NCBI GenBank assembly: GCA_900538555.1
Contig: UPYI01000013.1
Span: 37,196 to 101,195, forward strand
Length of the DNA: 64,000 nucleotides
Source of the DNA: an uncultured Porphyromonadaceae bacterium
GTDB lineage: Bacteria; Bacteroidota; Bacteroidia; Bacteroidales; Barnesiellaceae
Reading direction: 5' to 3'
Under the pieces are notes generated by a model. That model saw only the letters and a list, made by a program, of their open reading frames with translations, had not been told where the DNA came from and ran no database searches. Positions 54,289 through 63,822 of the stretch are shown here, piece by piece (the stretch's first letter is position 1; every line of letters begins with the position of its first letter). Both the position numbers and the translations under genes were made by a program.

Positions 54289-55248
54289 TTATAGGGTGTG
54301 CTTTAACCGCCATAACCACATACCCGGTTTCCCGCTGTTGAAACACAGCCAATAAAACCGGGCGATAGTTCCCGATACCGGATAATTGTTTACCGAACGG
54401 TGTGCGGCGGGGATGAAGTTCCGCGCCGTATCGTATTCTCCGCAGTTGGCGAGTGCGAATTTCACCTTCATGGCAAGTCCGTAGAACTCCTGCCGGTACG
54501 GCGACAGTAAATTCCGTTCTTGCAAAAACTCGCCGATATGGAGTACATTGGCAGCACCCCGTACCATCGGGTTGGATTTATGAGCCGAGCCGGTCGCGGA
54601 GTCGGTACGGCTCAGATAGTTATACAACGCTTTGGGCACATAGCCCATTTGCGGTTGTTGGCAAAGCAGTTGCACGAGGATATATTTGTCTTCCATTATC
54701 GTGCATCCCGCGTCGGTTTTTATGTTGCAGCGATCGTAATACTCTTTTTCGATCAGTTTATTCCATAGGAATCCTTTGATTTTGTCGCTTAGCAGGTTGC
54801 GCACAGCCCGGTCGGCATCGGCTTCGAATCCGGTGGAGACCGGTGTCGTTTTTTCTGTTCCGGACGGGGTGTATTCGAATTCGTTCCAGTCGCACCATAC
54901 GATTTGCAGATGGTCGGCTGCCGCTGCCGAAACCAACTCTTCATACATTCGGGGGGCGATGTAGTCGTCGCTGTCTACGAAAGCCAGATATTTTCCGGAT
55001 GCGGCTTTTATCCCGGCATTCCGGGCATTGACCACTCCGCCGTTCGTTTGGTGGAGGACTTTGATCCGCCGGTCGCTACGGGCATATTCGTCGCAGATTT
55101 CGCCGCTACGGTCTTTGCTCCCGTCGTTCACGAGAATCAGTTCCCAGTGGGCGTATGTCTGCTGCCGGATGCTTTCTATGCAGCGTCTCAGATACTTCTC
55201 GACATTGTAGACGGGAACAATGATGGATATTTCGGGCGATTCGTTCAT
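54289..55248 (-). CDS. GT2-family glycosyltransferase
   Basis: 319 residues from the ATG at 55248 (MNESPEISIIVPVYNVEKYL). The open frame continues upstream within the GT8 gene, but 55248 matches the family start and gives a 4-base overlap. LILVNDGSKDRSGEICDEYA, QTNGGVVNARNAGIKAASGK and YLAFVDSDDYIAPRMYEELV carry the GT2 motifs with the DSDD metal site. Adds a sugar to the repeat unit. Confidence 0.9.
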   Translation of the reverse strand: MNESPEISIIVPVYNVEKYLRRCIESIRQQTYAHWELILVNDGSKDRSGEICDEYARSDRRIKVLHQTNGGVVNARNAGIKAASGKYLAFVDSDDYIAPRMYEELVSAAAADHLQIVWCDWNEFEYTPSGTEKTTPVSTGFEADADRAVRNLLSDKIKGFLWNKLIEKEYYDRCNIKTDAGCTIMEDKYILVQLLCQQPQMGYVPKALYNYLSRTDSATGSAHKSNPMVRGAANVLHIGEFLQERNLLSPYRQEFYGLAMKVKFALANCGEYDTARNFIPAAHRSVNNYPVSGTIARFYWLCFNSGKPGMWLWRLKHTL

Positions 55249-56204
55249 CGTTTTTTCTGCGGATGGATGATGTAGGTTTGCGGGCGTTTTTTGATTCCCG
55301 TAGCCCAAAGCACTTGGCAGAGATTGAATTTTAAACTTTCGAACAGCCTGCCTTTTTGTATATTCAGACGGGTATTCTTCCACAAGGAATCGGCTTTCAC
55401 ATCCATGAAATACGATTTGAACGGATGCAGCGATTGTCCTTGCCAGGGCTTCCCGCCTCCGATGTAGTGTATTATGCAGGGCGATTTTATTCCTTCCATG
55501 ATTTCTTCGTAGATGCCGTCGTAATAGGGCGCGAATACGGAAAGCAAAAACGGCGTTTGCAGGTTGTAGCGGATCGGCAGGTGTTTGATTTCGTTTTGCA
55601 ATACGACATTGAGCGTGTCTTGATCGTGCCAGCGCAGTTTCTCCCGCTGGGTCGCGATGCATTCGAAACAACGTTCCATAACGCGATGTTCGCGCCAGTA
55701 TTTCAGATTCATCAGCAGTACCCCCGAATTGAAGTAGAGATTTCCTGCCGACAATTGCAGCCGTTCATAAAACTCTTCGTTGTAAAACTCGGCATCGATT
55801 ACCGCACCGAGTGCTTTTTGTTCTATATCCTCATTCCATAGCGTTCTTAACGAATCGTTTACGATAATGTCGCAATCCAGATAAAGCACTTTGTCTATAT
55901 CGGGCAATAACAGCGGGGCGATCAGCCGGTAGTAAGCCGTTATGCTGAGATGGTCGCCGGGCCAGATCGGGCAGTTGTCGAATTTGGTCTGATCGACTTC
56001 TATGACATTGATCTCGGCATTGTAGAGCCGGGCAAGCGTGTCGTATTTTTTTTGATTATCAGCCGATAATGCACCGGTGAAAATATGCACGTGTATCTCT
56101 TCGTTGCGGTTGCTTTTAAACAAAGAGGTAAGCATTATGCCGCACAATGCCGCATAATTGTCGTCGGTGGCGCAAAGAATATCGATCCGGTTTTTTCCGT
56201 TCAT
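55245..56204 (-). CDS. GT8-family glycosyltransferase
   Basis: 319 residues from the ATG at 56204, which lies 7 bases after the stop of the pyruvyltransferase gene; two in-frame ATGs upstream would overlap that gene and add a Lys/Arg-rich start without family support. IDILCATDDNYAALCGIMLT at the start, ADDIDKVLYLDCDIIVNDSL-like block with the DCD metal site, and NSGVLLMNLKYWREH are GT8 features. The late CIIHYIGGGKPWQG is the conserved His/Lys-containing end. Retaining galactosyl- or glucosyltransferases of lipopolysaccharide cores belong here; the exact sugar is unknown. Confidence 0.9.
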   Translation of the reverse strand: MNGKNRIDILCATDDNYAALCGIMLTSLFKSNRNEEIHVHIFTGALSADNQKKYDTLARLYNAEINVIEVDQTKFDNCPIWPGDHLSITAYYRLIAPLLLPDIDKVLYLDCDIIVNDSLRTLWNEDIEQKALGAVIDAEFYNEEFYERLQLSAGNLYFNSGVLLMNLKYWREHRVMERCFECIATQREKLRWHDQDTLNVVLQNEIKHLPIRYNLQTPFLLSVFAPYYDGIYEEIMEGIKSPCIIHYIGGGKPWQGQSLHPFKSYFMDVKADSLWKNTRLNIQKGRLFESLKFNLCQVLWATGIKKRPQTYIIHPQKKR

Positions 56205-56211
56205 GATGTTA

Positions 56212-57354
56212 TCATTTATTTTGTAACGCTTCATGCAGGAGCATGAACGATGTGTTTTTCTTTTCTTTCCTGATCGCATTCACGGTATCCCAGTCGATGT
56301 CCGTGTCGATAGGGTGGGTCCCCGTTTCCGATATGTCGATCAATCGGTCTTCCAGTCCGAACAGTTTCAGCAACGAATCGAAACGGGTCATGCCGCGTCG
56401 TTTGTTTCCGATTACGTAGAACGGCTTATTGAAAATGATTGAGAATACACAGCCGTGGAAAGAGTCGGTCAGTATGAACTTTGCCCGATGAAAACTGTGG
56501 AGCCATGTCGCTACGGAGGCTTCCCTGAAAAGGCATCCTTTATATTTCTTCCTTTTTATGTGCGGAACGGTGGGTTTTAACTGGAAAGGCCGCAGTCCCA
56601 ATTTCTCCGACACGTTATGTACGTAATCCATTTTCTGATCGGTTGCATCCAGAAAATAGTAGAACAGACCCTCTTCGGCAGGTGTATCGTCTATGCCCCG
56701 GGTCAATCGGATGTACTCTTCCGGTTCGAGCAATAGTGTCGGGTCCAGAACGACGTGTGACGGAATGTTCCAATGGCGTCGGCACAATTCGACTGCCGAA
56801 CTTTCTCTTACGGAAACCAGATCGAATCTGGCGATCAATGCGGCACTTCTCCGGGTTTCCTCTTCGGTGTATTCCCATTGGTCTGTACCGAACGACGCGG
56901 CGTAAGCGATACGTTTGATATCGGTTTTTTCGGGCAGGAAATCGAGAAAGAAGATAAAGTCGTGGCCTTGATACGAGGGACGCCATATCTGGTCGCTTCC
57001 GACAACGATCGCATCGACCTTCTTACGATGTTCTTTTATGTCTGCAAGCGGAATATAATCGATGTACTCATCTACGAAAGGGGTAAGATGTCCGGTCAGG
57101 TAGGTATAGTTTTTCCGTAATTTTATATCGGGCATTACCGTACCGGCTCCGTTGAAAAGATAAAGGAATGTATTTTTCAGGTAGATGAGGTATCTCACCG
57201 GTCGGGGAAGCCGGGGTGGCAGCAGGTTCCATGTGGTGTAATTGACGATCTGTGCATCGTACCCGTTATTTTTTAAAACGGTCTGCAACGCATATGCTTG
57301 GAGTATTCCTCCATAGTTTATATGCAAAGGCAACGTGAGTATTCCTACTTTCAT
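56212..57354 (-). CDS. Polysaccharide pyruvyl transferase family protein
   Basis: 380 residues. The conserved N-terminus is MKVGILTLPLHINYGGILQA, with YALQTVLKNNGYDAQIVNY; then VGSDQIWRPSYQG, FVLDPTLLLEPEEY-like block, and the C-terminal FILTDSFHGCVFSIIFNKPF and NKRRGMTRFDSLLKLFGLED. These are hallmarks of polysaccharide pyruvyltransferases, which put a pyruvate ketal from phosphoenolpyruvate on a sugar, giving negative charge. It overlaps the F420-hydrogenase-beta-like gene by 4 bases, a pairing common in Bacteroidetes polysaccharide loci. Confidence 0.9.
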   Translation of the reverse strand: MKVGILTLPLHINYGGILQAYALQTVLKNNGYDAQIVNYTTWNLLPPRLPRPVRYLIYLKNTFLYLFNGAGTVMPDIKLRKNYTYLTGHLTPFVDEYIDYIPLADIKEHRKKVDAIVVGSDQIWRPSYQGHDFIFFLDFLPEKTDIKRIAYAASFGTDQWEYTEEETRRSAALIARFDLVSVRESSAVELCRRHWNIPSHVVLDPTLLLEPEEYIRLTRGIDDTPAEEGLFYYFLDATDQKMDYVHNVSEKLGLRPFQLKPTVPHIKRKKYKGCLFREASVATWLHSFHRAKFILTDSFHGCVFSIIFNKPFYVIGNKRRGMTRFDSLLKLFGLEDRLIDISETGTHPIDTDIDWDTVNAIRKEKKNTSFMLLHEALQNK

Positions 57355-58574
57355 TTCGAGATCGTTTTCAAAATCAGTTTCAGTTTGAATTTAATCCGTA
57401 CCGTCCACGAAGGTTTTGTCTTTCTCAATACCTTCCGGATTGTTTCCGGTGAGTTCCCCGGTGTCAGGTGCCGATAGAAATAACGGCGCAGGGGCGGTTC
57501 GGCAACCGGTTCCTCCATCGACGGATTTCCTTCCAACGCCTGTTCGTAAGTCGATATTTCCGACTTGCAGGTCAAGGCGCGGAATGCCTCCTCTCCTTTG
57601 GCGGTGTGCACCGCTACCATGCTTGTCCCTTTATCGTCGTCCATTTCGGGATGATGGTTCTCTATTCCCCAGTAATCGCCCAATGTAATATCGCTTTCCG
57701 CTTTGCCGCCCTTTGCCGGACATGCGTAGCACGACGGACGCAGATAGATGTCCTTTAAGAATCCGCCCATGAAGAGATTCTCGTAAAAGGTCTCCCGGAA
57801 GATTATCCGCTCCCGGTTGTCCTGCGGTTCGTTTTCGTCGGTTCCCCGAACGGCAAACCGGTATTTCCGCCAACCTGCCGATTTGTCCCGGAATGCGATT
57901 CCGGTAATGGTCTGGTTTTTATCGCCAGAATGCAGGACTGTGTTTTTCCCGATGATCTCCTGCGGGCGTGTGTGTATTGCGGTGACATATTCCCGCCATA
58001 CCGACGGGCTCGGTACGCCGTGACAAACGATATCTACGGTCAGCAGACCGGCGTACTCTTTTCCGAGGAAACGGTGCAGACCGGCGATTTGGCAGGAAGT
58101 ACCGGAGAACAGTACTTTCCGTCCGGCTTTCAGGAAAGTTTCCGTTTGCCGGTAGCATTCGCCGATACGGGATTGTACATACTTGCTTCCCCGGAATGCG
58201 GCAAGTCCGTCCGGCGTATCGCAATAATCATGAACTACGTCCCAATGCTCGTCGAACCGTGCGCCGAACACCACTCCTCCGTCGGCAATAACCTTTTCGG
58301 CGAGCAGGGTAAATATTCCGCCGGAAGAGGAGTTGCGTCGTATTTCCTCATTGGGGTTGATGGCTGCATAAACGCCGAGGGGCTGTTTCGTTTCGGACGG
58401 GTTCAATACCGGACAGACCTTTTCGCACAACCCGCAATGGATGCAGGCTGCCGGATCTGCCACCGGATAGCCGAACCCTTCGCTGTCTTCTTGCATCGTG
58501 ATACATTGCCGGGGGCAACGCTGTATGCATGCCGCGCATCCGCAACATTTGTGTTTGTCGAGAATCCGGATCAT
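57351..58574 (-). CDS. F420 hydrogenase/dehydrogenase beta-subunit-like iron-sulfur protein
   Basis: 407 residues from the ATG at 58574 (MIRILDKHKCCGCAACIQRC), which overlaps the acyltransferase stop by 4 bases. Two 4Fe-4S sites are visible: CCGCAACIQRCP and CIHCGLCEKVCP. The rest is the F420 hydrogenase beta-subunit-like domain: SSSGGIFTLLAEKVI, RGSKYVQSRIGECY, FSGTSCQIAGLHRFL, DIVCHGVPSPSVWREY and LGDYWGIEN. In polysaccharide loci such proteins are found next to pyruvyltransferases; their reaction is not known, but reduction or oxidation of a sugar or flavin seems likely. The C-terminal 60 residues are basic and may bind the membrane. Confidence 0.88.
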   Translation of the reverse strand: MIRILDKHKCCGCAACIQRCPRQCITMQEDSEGFGYPVADPAACIHCGLCEKVCPVLNPSETKQPLGVYAAINPNEEIRRNSSSGGIFTLLAEKVIADGGVVFGARFDEHWDVVHDYCDTPDGLAAFRGSKYVQSRIGECYRQTETFLKAGRKVLFSGTSCQIAGLHRFLGKEYAGLLTVDIVCHGVPSPSVWREYVTAIHTRPQEIIGKNTVLHSGDKNQTITGIAFRDKSAGWRKYRFAVRGTDENEPQDNRERIIFRETFYENLFMGGFLKDIYLRPSCYACPAKGGKAESDITLGDYWGIENHHPEMDDDKGTSMVAVHTAKGEEAFRALTCKSEISTYEQALEGNPSMEEPVAEPPLRRYFYRHLTPGNSPETIRKVLRKTKPSWTVRIKFKLKLILKTISK

Positions 58575-59563
58575 TTCAACCCCAAATACCTTATAATGCC
58601 CGAGGGCAGTATTTTTTCTAAGAGATAAAGCAGGAAAGCGGTCGAGAGCAGTACGACTGCCGTATCGACGAACCATCCGTATATGAAATTATTCTTGACC
58701 AAAAAGGTTACGATATACATGTGAGTCAGGTATATACCGAAAGATATGGAGCCTAACCACGTAAAGAAACGGAACACGGGGTTATCTTTCGATAGGTAGT
58801 TCTGAACGCGTTCGGAGAAAAGCAACACGATCAATGCGAAAGAGTAGATGTGGAGAGACAATTTCAGCCCTAAGCCCTTGTTATGGAACGAAAGCAAGAA
58901 TTTGGTCTCGAGATAGCACAACACCAAGCCGATGACGACTGCCCATATCCACGGTGTTATTTTGTAGTCTCTGGATTTCCGGCTACCGAGATACATACCG
59001 ATACTGAAAAAAGCCAGCCATACGGGGAACGGACCGGCATATACGATCAAGGGAAGCGTTACACCTTTGATGTTCAGCTCGTAAGAAACGAACGATACGG
59101 CAATTGCCGTAATCAGGCAGGAGATAATTATTCCGCCTTTCCATTTATTAAGTTTATATAGTACCGGAGATAATATATAGAATTGTATGATCAGTGCGAC
59201 GAAGTAATAGATCGAGAATCCGCAACACAGGTACAGAACCGATGCCGTAAACAGATTGTAGCCGCCGTTTAACGCTATGATGAAGTAGGGTAGCGACCAG
59301 ATCAGCAGCGGGATATAAACTCTGGGTATCTGCCGTTTTAAGAACGGGAGGTATTGAGTCTGTTTCTGTACGAGGAAGAATCCGGATATGGCAATGAACA
59401 CCGGAACGGCACATTGGATGATTTGCTCTAAGAATATCTTTATATCATCCCATATATTGCCTGCCATAGGGGATAGCTCGTATGTATGGATACTGACAAC
59501 GAACAGGATAGCGATGCCTCTCAGAAAATCGAAATAAGGTATGCGTTTCTTTTCCCGGGTCAT
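58571..59563 (-). CDS. Membrane acyltransferase (acyltransferase 3 family)
   Basis: 330 residues, about ten membrane segments. KRIPYFDFLRGIAILFVVSI followed by HTYE is the conserved N-terminal block with the His; VPVFIAISGFFLVQK follows. Probable O-acetyltransferase. Overlaps both neighbours by 4 bases, so it is firmly part of the operon. Fourth acyltransferase-3 protein of the locus. Confidence 0.88.
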   Translation of the reverse strand: MTREKKRIPYFDFLRGIAILFVVSIHTYELSPMAGNIWDDIKIFLEQIIQCAVPVFIAISGFFLVQKQTQYLPFLKRQIPRVYIPLLIWSLPYFIIALNGGYNLFTASVLYLCCGFSIYYFVALIIQFYILSPVLYKLNKWKGGIIISCLITAIAVSFVSYELNIKGVTLPLIVYAGPFPVWLAFFSIGMYLGSRKSRDYKITPWIWAVVIGLVLCYLETKFLLSFHNKGLGLKLSLHIYSFALIVLLFSERVQNYLSKDNPVFRFFTWLGSISFGIYLTHMYIVTFLVKNNFIYGWFVDTAVVLLSTAFLLYLLEKILPSGIIRYLGLK

Positions 59564-61104
59564 TTCTTCAAGAGTTTATGTTTGATTTCCTGAACGTATT
59601 TTAAGATCAGCTTCCTTTCTTCTCTGTTGCACCCGATATAGTAGATCGCGATGCCCGACGAAATGCAGGAGACCGTACACAATACGAACAGCCGGATGTA
59701 GTCGGGAGACATGGTACAGTAACATATCATCGGCGGCAATACCGCTATGGCGGTTACCCCGAGAACATTGAAATAGACTGTACGTAAAAATCGTCGGGCA
59801 GACAATTTGATCATCGAACGTAAAAACCAAAGCCGGGCTACCAATGCAAGCTGTGATATGACGATTGCCACGGCGACAGTCGTTTCGGGGATCATGCCGA
59901 TCCGCAGCAACAGATAAGAGACGGGCAGGTTGAGCAACAGGATGCCGCCTACCACGATCTGGTAGTTCCGGATGTCTCCGGTTGCCATTTGTGCCGTAAT
60001 CAGGGTGTTCGATATGATTTCAGCGAGGCTCAGCACCAGAACCAACCGGGCGAAAAGAACGGTATGTTCCGGAACTTGTCCTAACCAGATCTGTAAAATC
60101 TTTTCGATTTCGAAAAAGATCGGGATCGAAAGGAACATAAACAGATAATAGGAGAGGCGGGTGCCCCAGAAGATCAGTTTGTGCATTTGTTCGAGTTCTC
60201 CGGAGGCATAGTCTTTAATGATCTGCGGATTCAACGCCATGGTGAAACTGCCGATGAATTGCCCGATAATGCCGTTCACCTGCATGGCGATACCCCGTGC
60301 CGCATTGACTGCCGGACCCGAGAACAGGTTGATGACGATGTTCACCCCTTGGTCTTTCATCAATCCCGCCGTGCAGCCGATAAAGTTCCAGCCGGCGAAG
60401 CTGAACATGCTTTTACCTAACCGGGTATCCCATCCCCAACGGTAGGTACACTCCTCGAATTTCCGGCGGCAATAGGTTTGATAGATCGCCTGCCGGATCA
60501 GCGATTGGATCAATGTCAGTATGGCGAACAGGATCAGCCGGTCGCCGCCGTAATAATAGATACCGAAAACGATCAGCAGGCGGGATATGGCATCGAAGAT
60601 GGTCATGTAGGCGAATGCCGACATCTTTTCGTGCGCGATGATCGCCGCATTGTAAGGGACGGAAAACAATCCTACGGCAAACGCTACGACCGAACATTGG
60701 AGCACCCAGTGGGCGGCGGTCAGCCGGTCGGCGGGGATTGTCATCTTATGATCCAGAAACCATACGCCGATAGTTTCTATGGCGACAATCACAATCAAGG
60801 CAAGAACGATGTGGATATTGACCGACATGCTGAATGTCTTTTTCAATTTCTCCATATCGCCTTCGCCCAGTCCGAAAGTGAGGAAACGTCCGGTTGCTGT
60901 CGAAAGAGAGTTGGAAAGCAATGAGAACAGGGAGACCAATCCGCCCACGACATTGTTCACACCGTAATCGGTCACGCCCAATGCGCTCAGGGTCAGACGG
61001 GTGGTAAAGAAACTGATCGCCATCATGACGATCATTCTTGCGTACAATACCGCTGTATTTTTTACAATTCGCTTATTTCCGGAATTGTTATCTTCTTGAT
61101 TCAT
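59560..61104 (-). CDS. Wzx-type polysaccharide flippase
   Basis: 514 residues with about 12-14 membrane segments and a short polar start. VKNTAVLYARMIVMMAISFF, TTRLTLSALGVTDYGVNNVV and GGLVSLFSLLSNSLSTATGR are typical of the MOP/PST exporter family, where Wzx moves lipid-linked repeat units across the inner membrane. It starts 143 bases after the tyrosine kinase gene. Together with the Wzy-like protein at 46865 and the wzc and wza genes to the right it defines a Wzx/Wzy-dependent route. Confidence 0.88.
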   Translation of the reverse strand: MNQEDNNSGNKRIVKNTAVLYARMIVMMAISFFTTRLTLSALGVTDYGVNNVVGGLVSLFSLLSNSLSTATGRFLTFGLGEGDMEKLKKTFSMSVNIHIVLALIVIVAIETIGVWFLDHKMTIPADRLTAAHWVLQCSVVAFAVGLFSVPYNAAIIAHEKMSAFAYMTIFDAISRLLIVFGIYYYGGDRLILFAILTLIQSLIRQAIYQTYCRRKFEECTYRWGWDTRLGKSMFSFAGWNFIGCTAGLMKDQGVNIVINLFSGPAVNAARGIAMQVNGIIGQFIGSFTMALNPQIIKDYASGELEQMHKLIFWGTRLSYYLFMFLSIPIFFEIEKILQIWLGQVPEHTVLFARLVLVLSLAEIISNTLITAQMATGDIRNYQIVVGGILLLNLPVSYLLLRIGMIPETTVAVAIVISQLALVARLWFLRSMIKLSARRFLRTVYFNVLGVTAIAVLPPMICYCTMSPDYIRLFVLCTVSCISSGIAIYYIGCNREERKLILKYVQEIKHKLLKK

Positions 61105-61247
61105 CGAAACCTGTAAATAAAACTATATCCTCGCGAAGAGATATATTCTTGCCATGAGAATAATAACGATAGTTTCGCAACTATGACAATTGATTGTGTA
61201 TGTTCTTGAAGCGGTAGATGCCTTTTCGGAGGGTACGGGTAGCCGGT

Positions 61248-63665
61248 TTATTCTTCGGTTTCTCCGTATCCATATCCGTACCCATAACCGTACCCGTATC
61301 CGTAGCCATATCCATACCCGTAACCGTAGTGCCCGTGTATGGGGGCTGTGCCGTTAAGGATAAGAGCCATGTTGCGGTATTTCCCTTCCGTATAATAAGC
61401 CTCGATCTCGGGCAGAAGCCGACGGTCGAGCAATCCGCTACGGACGATAAACAGGGTGAGGTCGGAAAGTTTGTTGATGATCGTAGCGTCTGCGACGATT
61501 TCTACCGGCGGACAGTCGATGAGTATGTAGTCATATTTTTGTCGAAGGTCGTCCAATAACTCTTTCAGACGGTCGGCAAAGAGCAGTTCGGTAGGGTTGG
61601 GCGGTATCGTGCCGACCGGAATGATATCCATATTGGTATGCAGGGTACCTTTTACAAGAATTTCGTTGAGGTTGTCGGTCTGCCCGCAAAGATAGTCCGA
61701 TATACCGGGTTTGGGGCTTTCCACATATTTGCTGAGCGAAGCCTTGCGCAAGTCGAGGTCGATTACCAATACCTTTTTGTTCTTGATGGCGAGAGCCGTC
61801 GCGAGGTTGGCAGAGATAAAGGTCTTACCGCTGCCGGGATTGGCAGAGGTGGTCATGATTACTTTCACCTCTTTCCCAGCCATGAATTCGAGGTTGGTAC
61901 GAGCCATACGGAATGCTTCGTTGATGATGTTCTTGCTCCTTTCCTTGACAACCAACTGCTGAACATCTTCGTCTTCTTTGGATTTCGTTTTCTGTTTCTG
62001 TCCTTTTTGTTTCTTTTTCCGGTAGGAGAGTGGAATTTCCCCGATAAACGGAATGGAAAGGCTTTCCAGATCTTTTCGTCCCCGTACGGCTGTATTCAAT
62101 GTTTCGATAAAGAATATGATTACGGCAGGAATGAGAAGCCCGACGATGAATGCGATTAGCAGGATATTCCGTTTCACCGGGGTTGTGGGAGCCATACTGC
62201 CGCTCGGAGTCGTGATAATGCGGGTGTTGTAGGCGCTGAATGCCTGGGAAAGTTCGTTCTCTTCTCGCTTTTGGAGCAGATAAAGGTATAGTCCTTCTTT
62301 TACTTTCTGTTGCCGTTCGACGGTGAGCAGGTATTTGGCTTGGTCGGGATTGGAGGCGATACGGGCATTCGTCTGCCGTTCGGAGAGCAATACATTCTCT
62401 ACCTGTTTGTTCAGAATCTCCAACAGGTTGTCTACCGATTTGATGATCGCTTGCCGTAATGCGGCAAGTGTGGCGTTCAGGTCGATGACCAACGGGTTCT
62501 TTTCGCTACTGCCAGCCAACAGCCGGTTGCGTTGGAGCAGCAAGGTGTTGTATTCCGATATCTGGGTTTCGATATTGGAATTTTCGATTCCCGAATTGGC
62601 GGGGAGCAACTGACCCTGTGTGGTTTCGGATTCCAGATATTCACGGATGTACCGGGCAATGGAAATGCGGTTGTTCAGTGCTGTCAGTTCTGCCGTATTG
62701 GCTTGCGACTGAGCCATATACATCGATGCTGCCGCCTGTGCGTCGGGCATCAGGTGCTCGCTCTTGAACGACGATATGTTTTCATCGACGTTTCCTAACT
62801 CTTGTTCGATGGCGGCAAGCCGGTCTTGAATGAACAAAGAGGTGCTGACAGCCATTTGATTCCGGTCTTTCACCCAGTTCTCGTTGTACACGTCTACCAA
62901 TGTAGTGAGCACATCTTCTGCCCGGCGGATGTTGTTGTCGGATATCGAAAGATTGACAATCGAACTTCTTTCATCGTTCAATCCTACCGATAAAGCTCCG
63001 GCAAGCCCTTTGGCGATAGAAGCCGGTGCGCTTTGCCAATAATGGATCTGACGATGCGTATTGAATTTATATTCGGGTGTGGGATTGATATAGATGATGC
63101 CGGCTACGGTGGCGATAGGTTGAGCCAGGGTACTTTCTACCGATAAATCCGATTCGATGCCGTTCACGTTGAAATTGGACAGAAGTACGCCGTTGTCTTC
63201 GAGCAATTCGATGTCGAATGCCATGGGTGTATGTTGGTGCAGACTGTCTGTCAATACCTGGATCGGAGTCTGTTTATATAAAGTACGGGGGCGGAATCCC
63301 TCTTTCACCATATAGTTCCGGTTTAAGCCCAGTCGCTCCACAACCTCGGTCATCAACGACGGGGACTTCATGATCTGCATTTCGTTCTGGATATTCGTGT
63401 TGGATTGGAAAATTCCCAATTCGGAGAATGCTTCCATCCCAGTCGCGCTATTCCCGCTCTTGGAAGAGTCCTTGATCAGAATGGACATGCTTCGGGTGTA
63501 GATATTGGGGGTTACAGCAAGATAGGCGAATGCCACCGCCATTGCTAAAACAATGGATACGAGGAACCAGGGCCACTTGGCAAGACATGCACGTCCAAGG
63601 TCCTGAATGCGGATAAACTCATCGCTGCTGTTAGCGCTTTTCGTAATATTGTTTTTGTTATTCAT
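61248..63665 (-). CDS. Wzc-like tyrosine autokinase with (Tyr-Gly)11 tail
   Basis: 805 residues. Wzz-type chain-length domain with membrane segment about 34-54 (WFLVSIVLAMAVAFAYLAV), a long periplasmic coiled-coil region, and a second membrane segment about 495-517 (NILLIAFIVGLLIPAVIIFF). The cytoplasmic BY-kinase domain has Walker A SANPGSGKTFISAN (about 605), Walker A' VLVIDLDLRKASLSKYV and Walker B DYILIDCPPVEI. The C-terminus ends in HGH followed by exactly eleven Tyr-Gly pairs and ETEE (61260-61325). BY-kinases usually have a tyrosine cluster that they phosphorylate in trans; here it is an unusually regular repeat. Glycine codons in it vary, arguing for selection on the protein. Confidence 0.93.
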   Translation of the reverse strand: MNNKNNITKSANSSDEFIRIQDLGRACLAKWPWFLVSIVLAMAVAFAYLAVTPNIYTRSMSILIKDSSKSGNSATGMEAFSELGIFQSNTNIQNEMQIMKSPSLMTEVVERLGLNRNYMVKEGFRPRTLYKQTPIQVLTDSLHQHTPMAFDIELLEDNGVLLSNFNVNGIESDLSVESTLAQPIATVAGIIYINPTPEYKFNTHRQIHYWQSAPASIAKGLAGALSVGLNDERSSIVNLSISDNNIRRAEDVLTTLVDVYNENWVKDRNQMAVSTSLFIQDRLAAIEQELGNVDENISSFKSEHLMPDAQAAASMYMAQSQANTAELTALNNRISIARYIREYLESETTQGQLLPANSGIENSNIETQISEYNTLLLQRNRLLAGSSEKNPLVIDLNATLAALRQAIIKSVDNLLEILNKQVENVLLSERQTNARIASNPDQAKYLLTVERQQKVKEGLYLYLLQKREENELSQAFSAYNTRIITTPSGSMAPTTPVKRNILLIAFIVGLLIPAVIIFFIETLNTAVRGRKDLESLSIPFIGEIPLSYRKKKQKGQKQKTKSKEDEDVQQLVVKERSKNIINEAFRMARTNLEFMAGKEVKVIMTTSANPGSGKTFISANLATALAIKNKKVLVIDLDLRKASLSKYVESPKPGISDYLCGQTDNLNEILVKGTLHTNMDIIPVGTIPPNPTELLFADRLKELLDDLRQKYDYILIDCPPVEIVADATIINKLSDLTLFIVRSGLLDRRLLPEIEAYYTEGKYRNMALILNGTAPIHGHYGYGYGYGYGYGYGYGYGYGYGETEE

Positions 63666-63728
63666 AAATCGAATCGGTTAAAATCGTTTGATGAAAAGAT
63701 GCGGCTGCGTATGGTTATTTTAGTAATG

Positions 63729-63822
63729 AACGCTGCACCGCGCTATGGTCTGTTCAAGTTCCCACTTGAATACTTCTGCTCTCAGTTTGCAGTTTATTTG
63801 CATAATAAACGCTGCGCCTATT
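63729..63822 (+). repeat. Dispersed hairpin repeat, type B, one copy plus a truncated start
   Basis: GAACGCTGCACC..., hairpin TTCAAGTTCCCACTTGAA, ACTTCTGCTCTCAGTTTGC, AGTTTATTTG, then AATAAACGCTGCGCCTA, the beginning of a second copy that breaks off at the wza stop codon (63818-63820). It fills most of the 152-base gap between wza and wzc. Confidence 0.75.
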
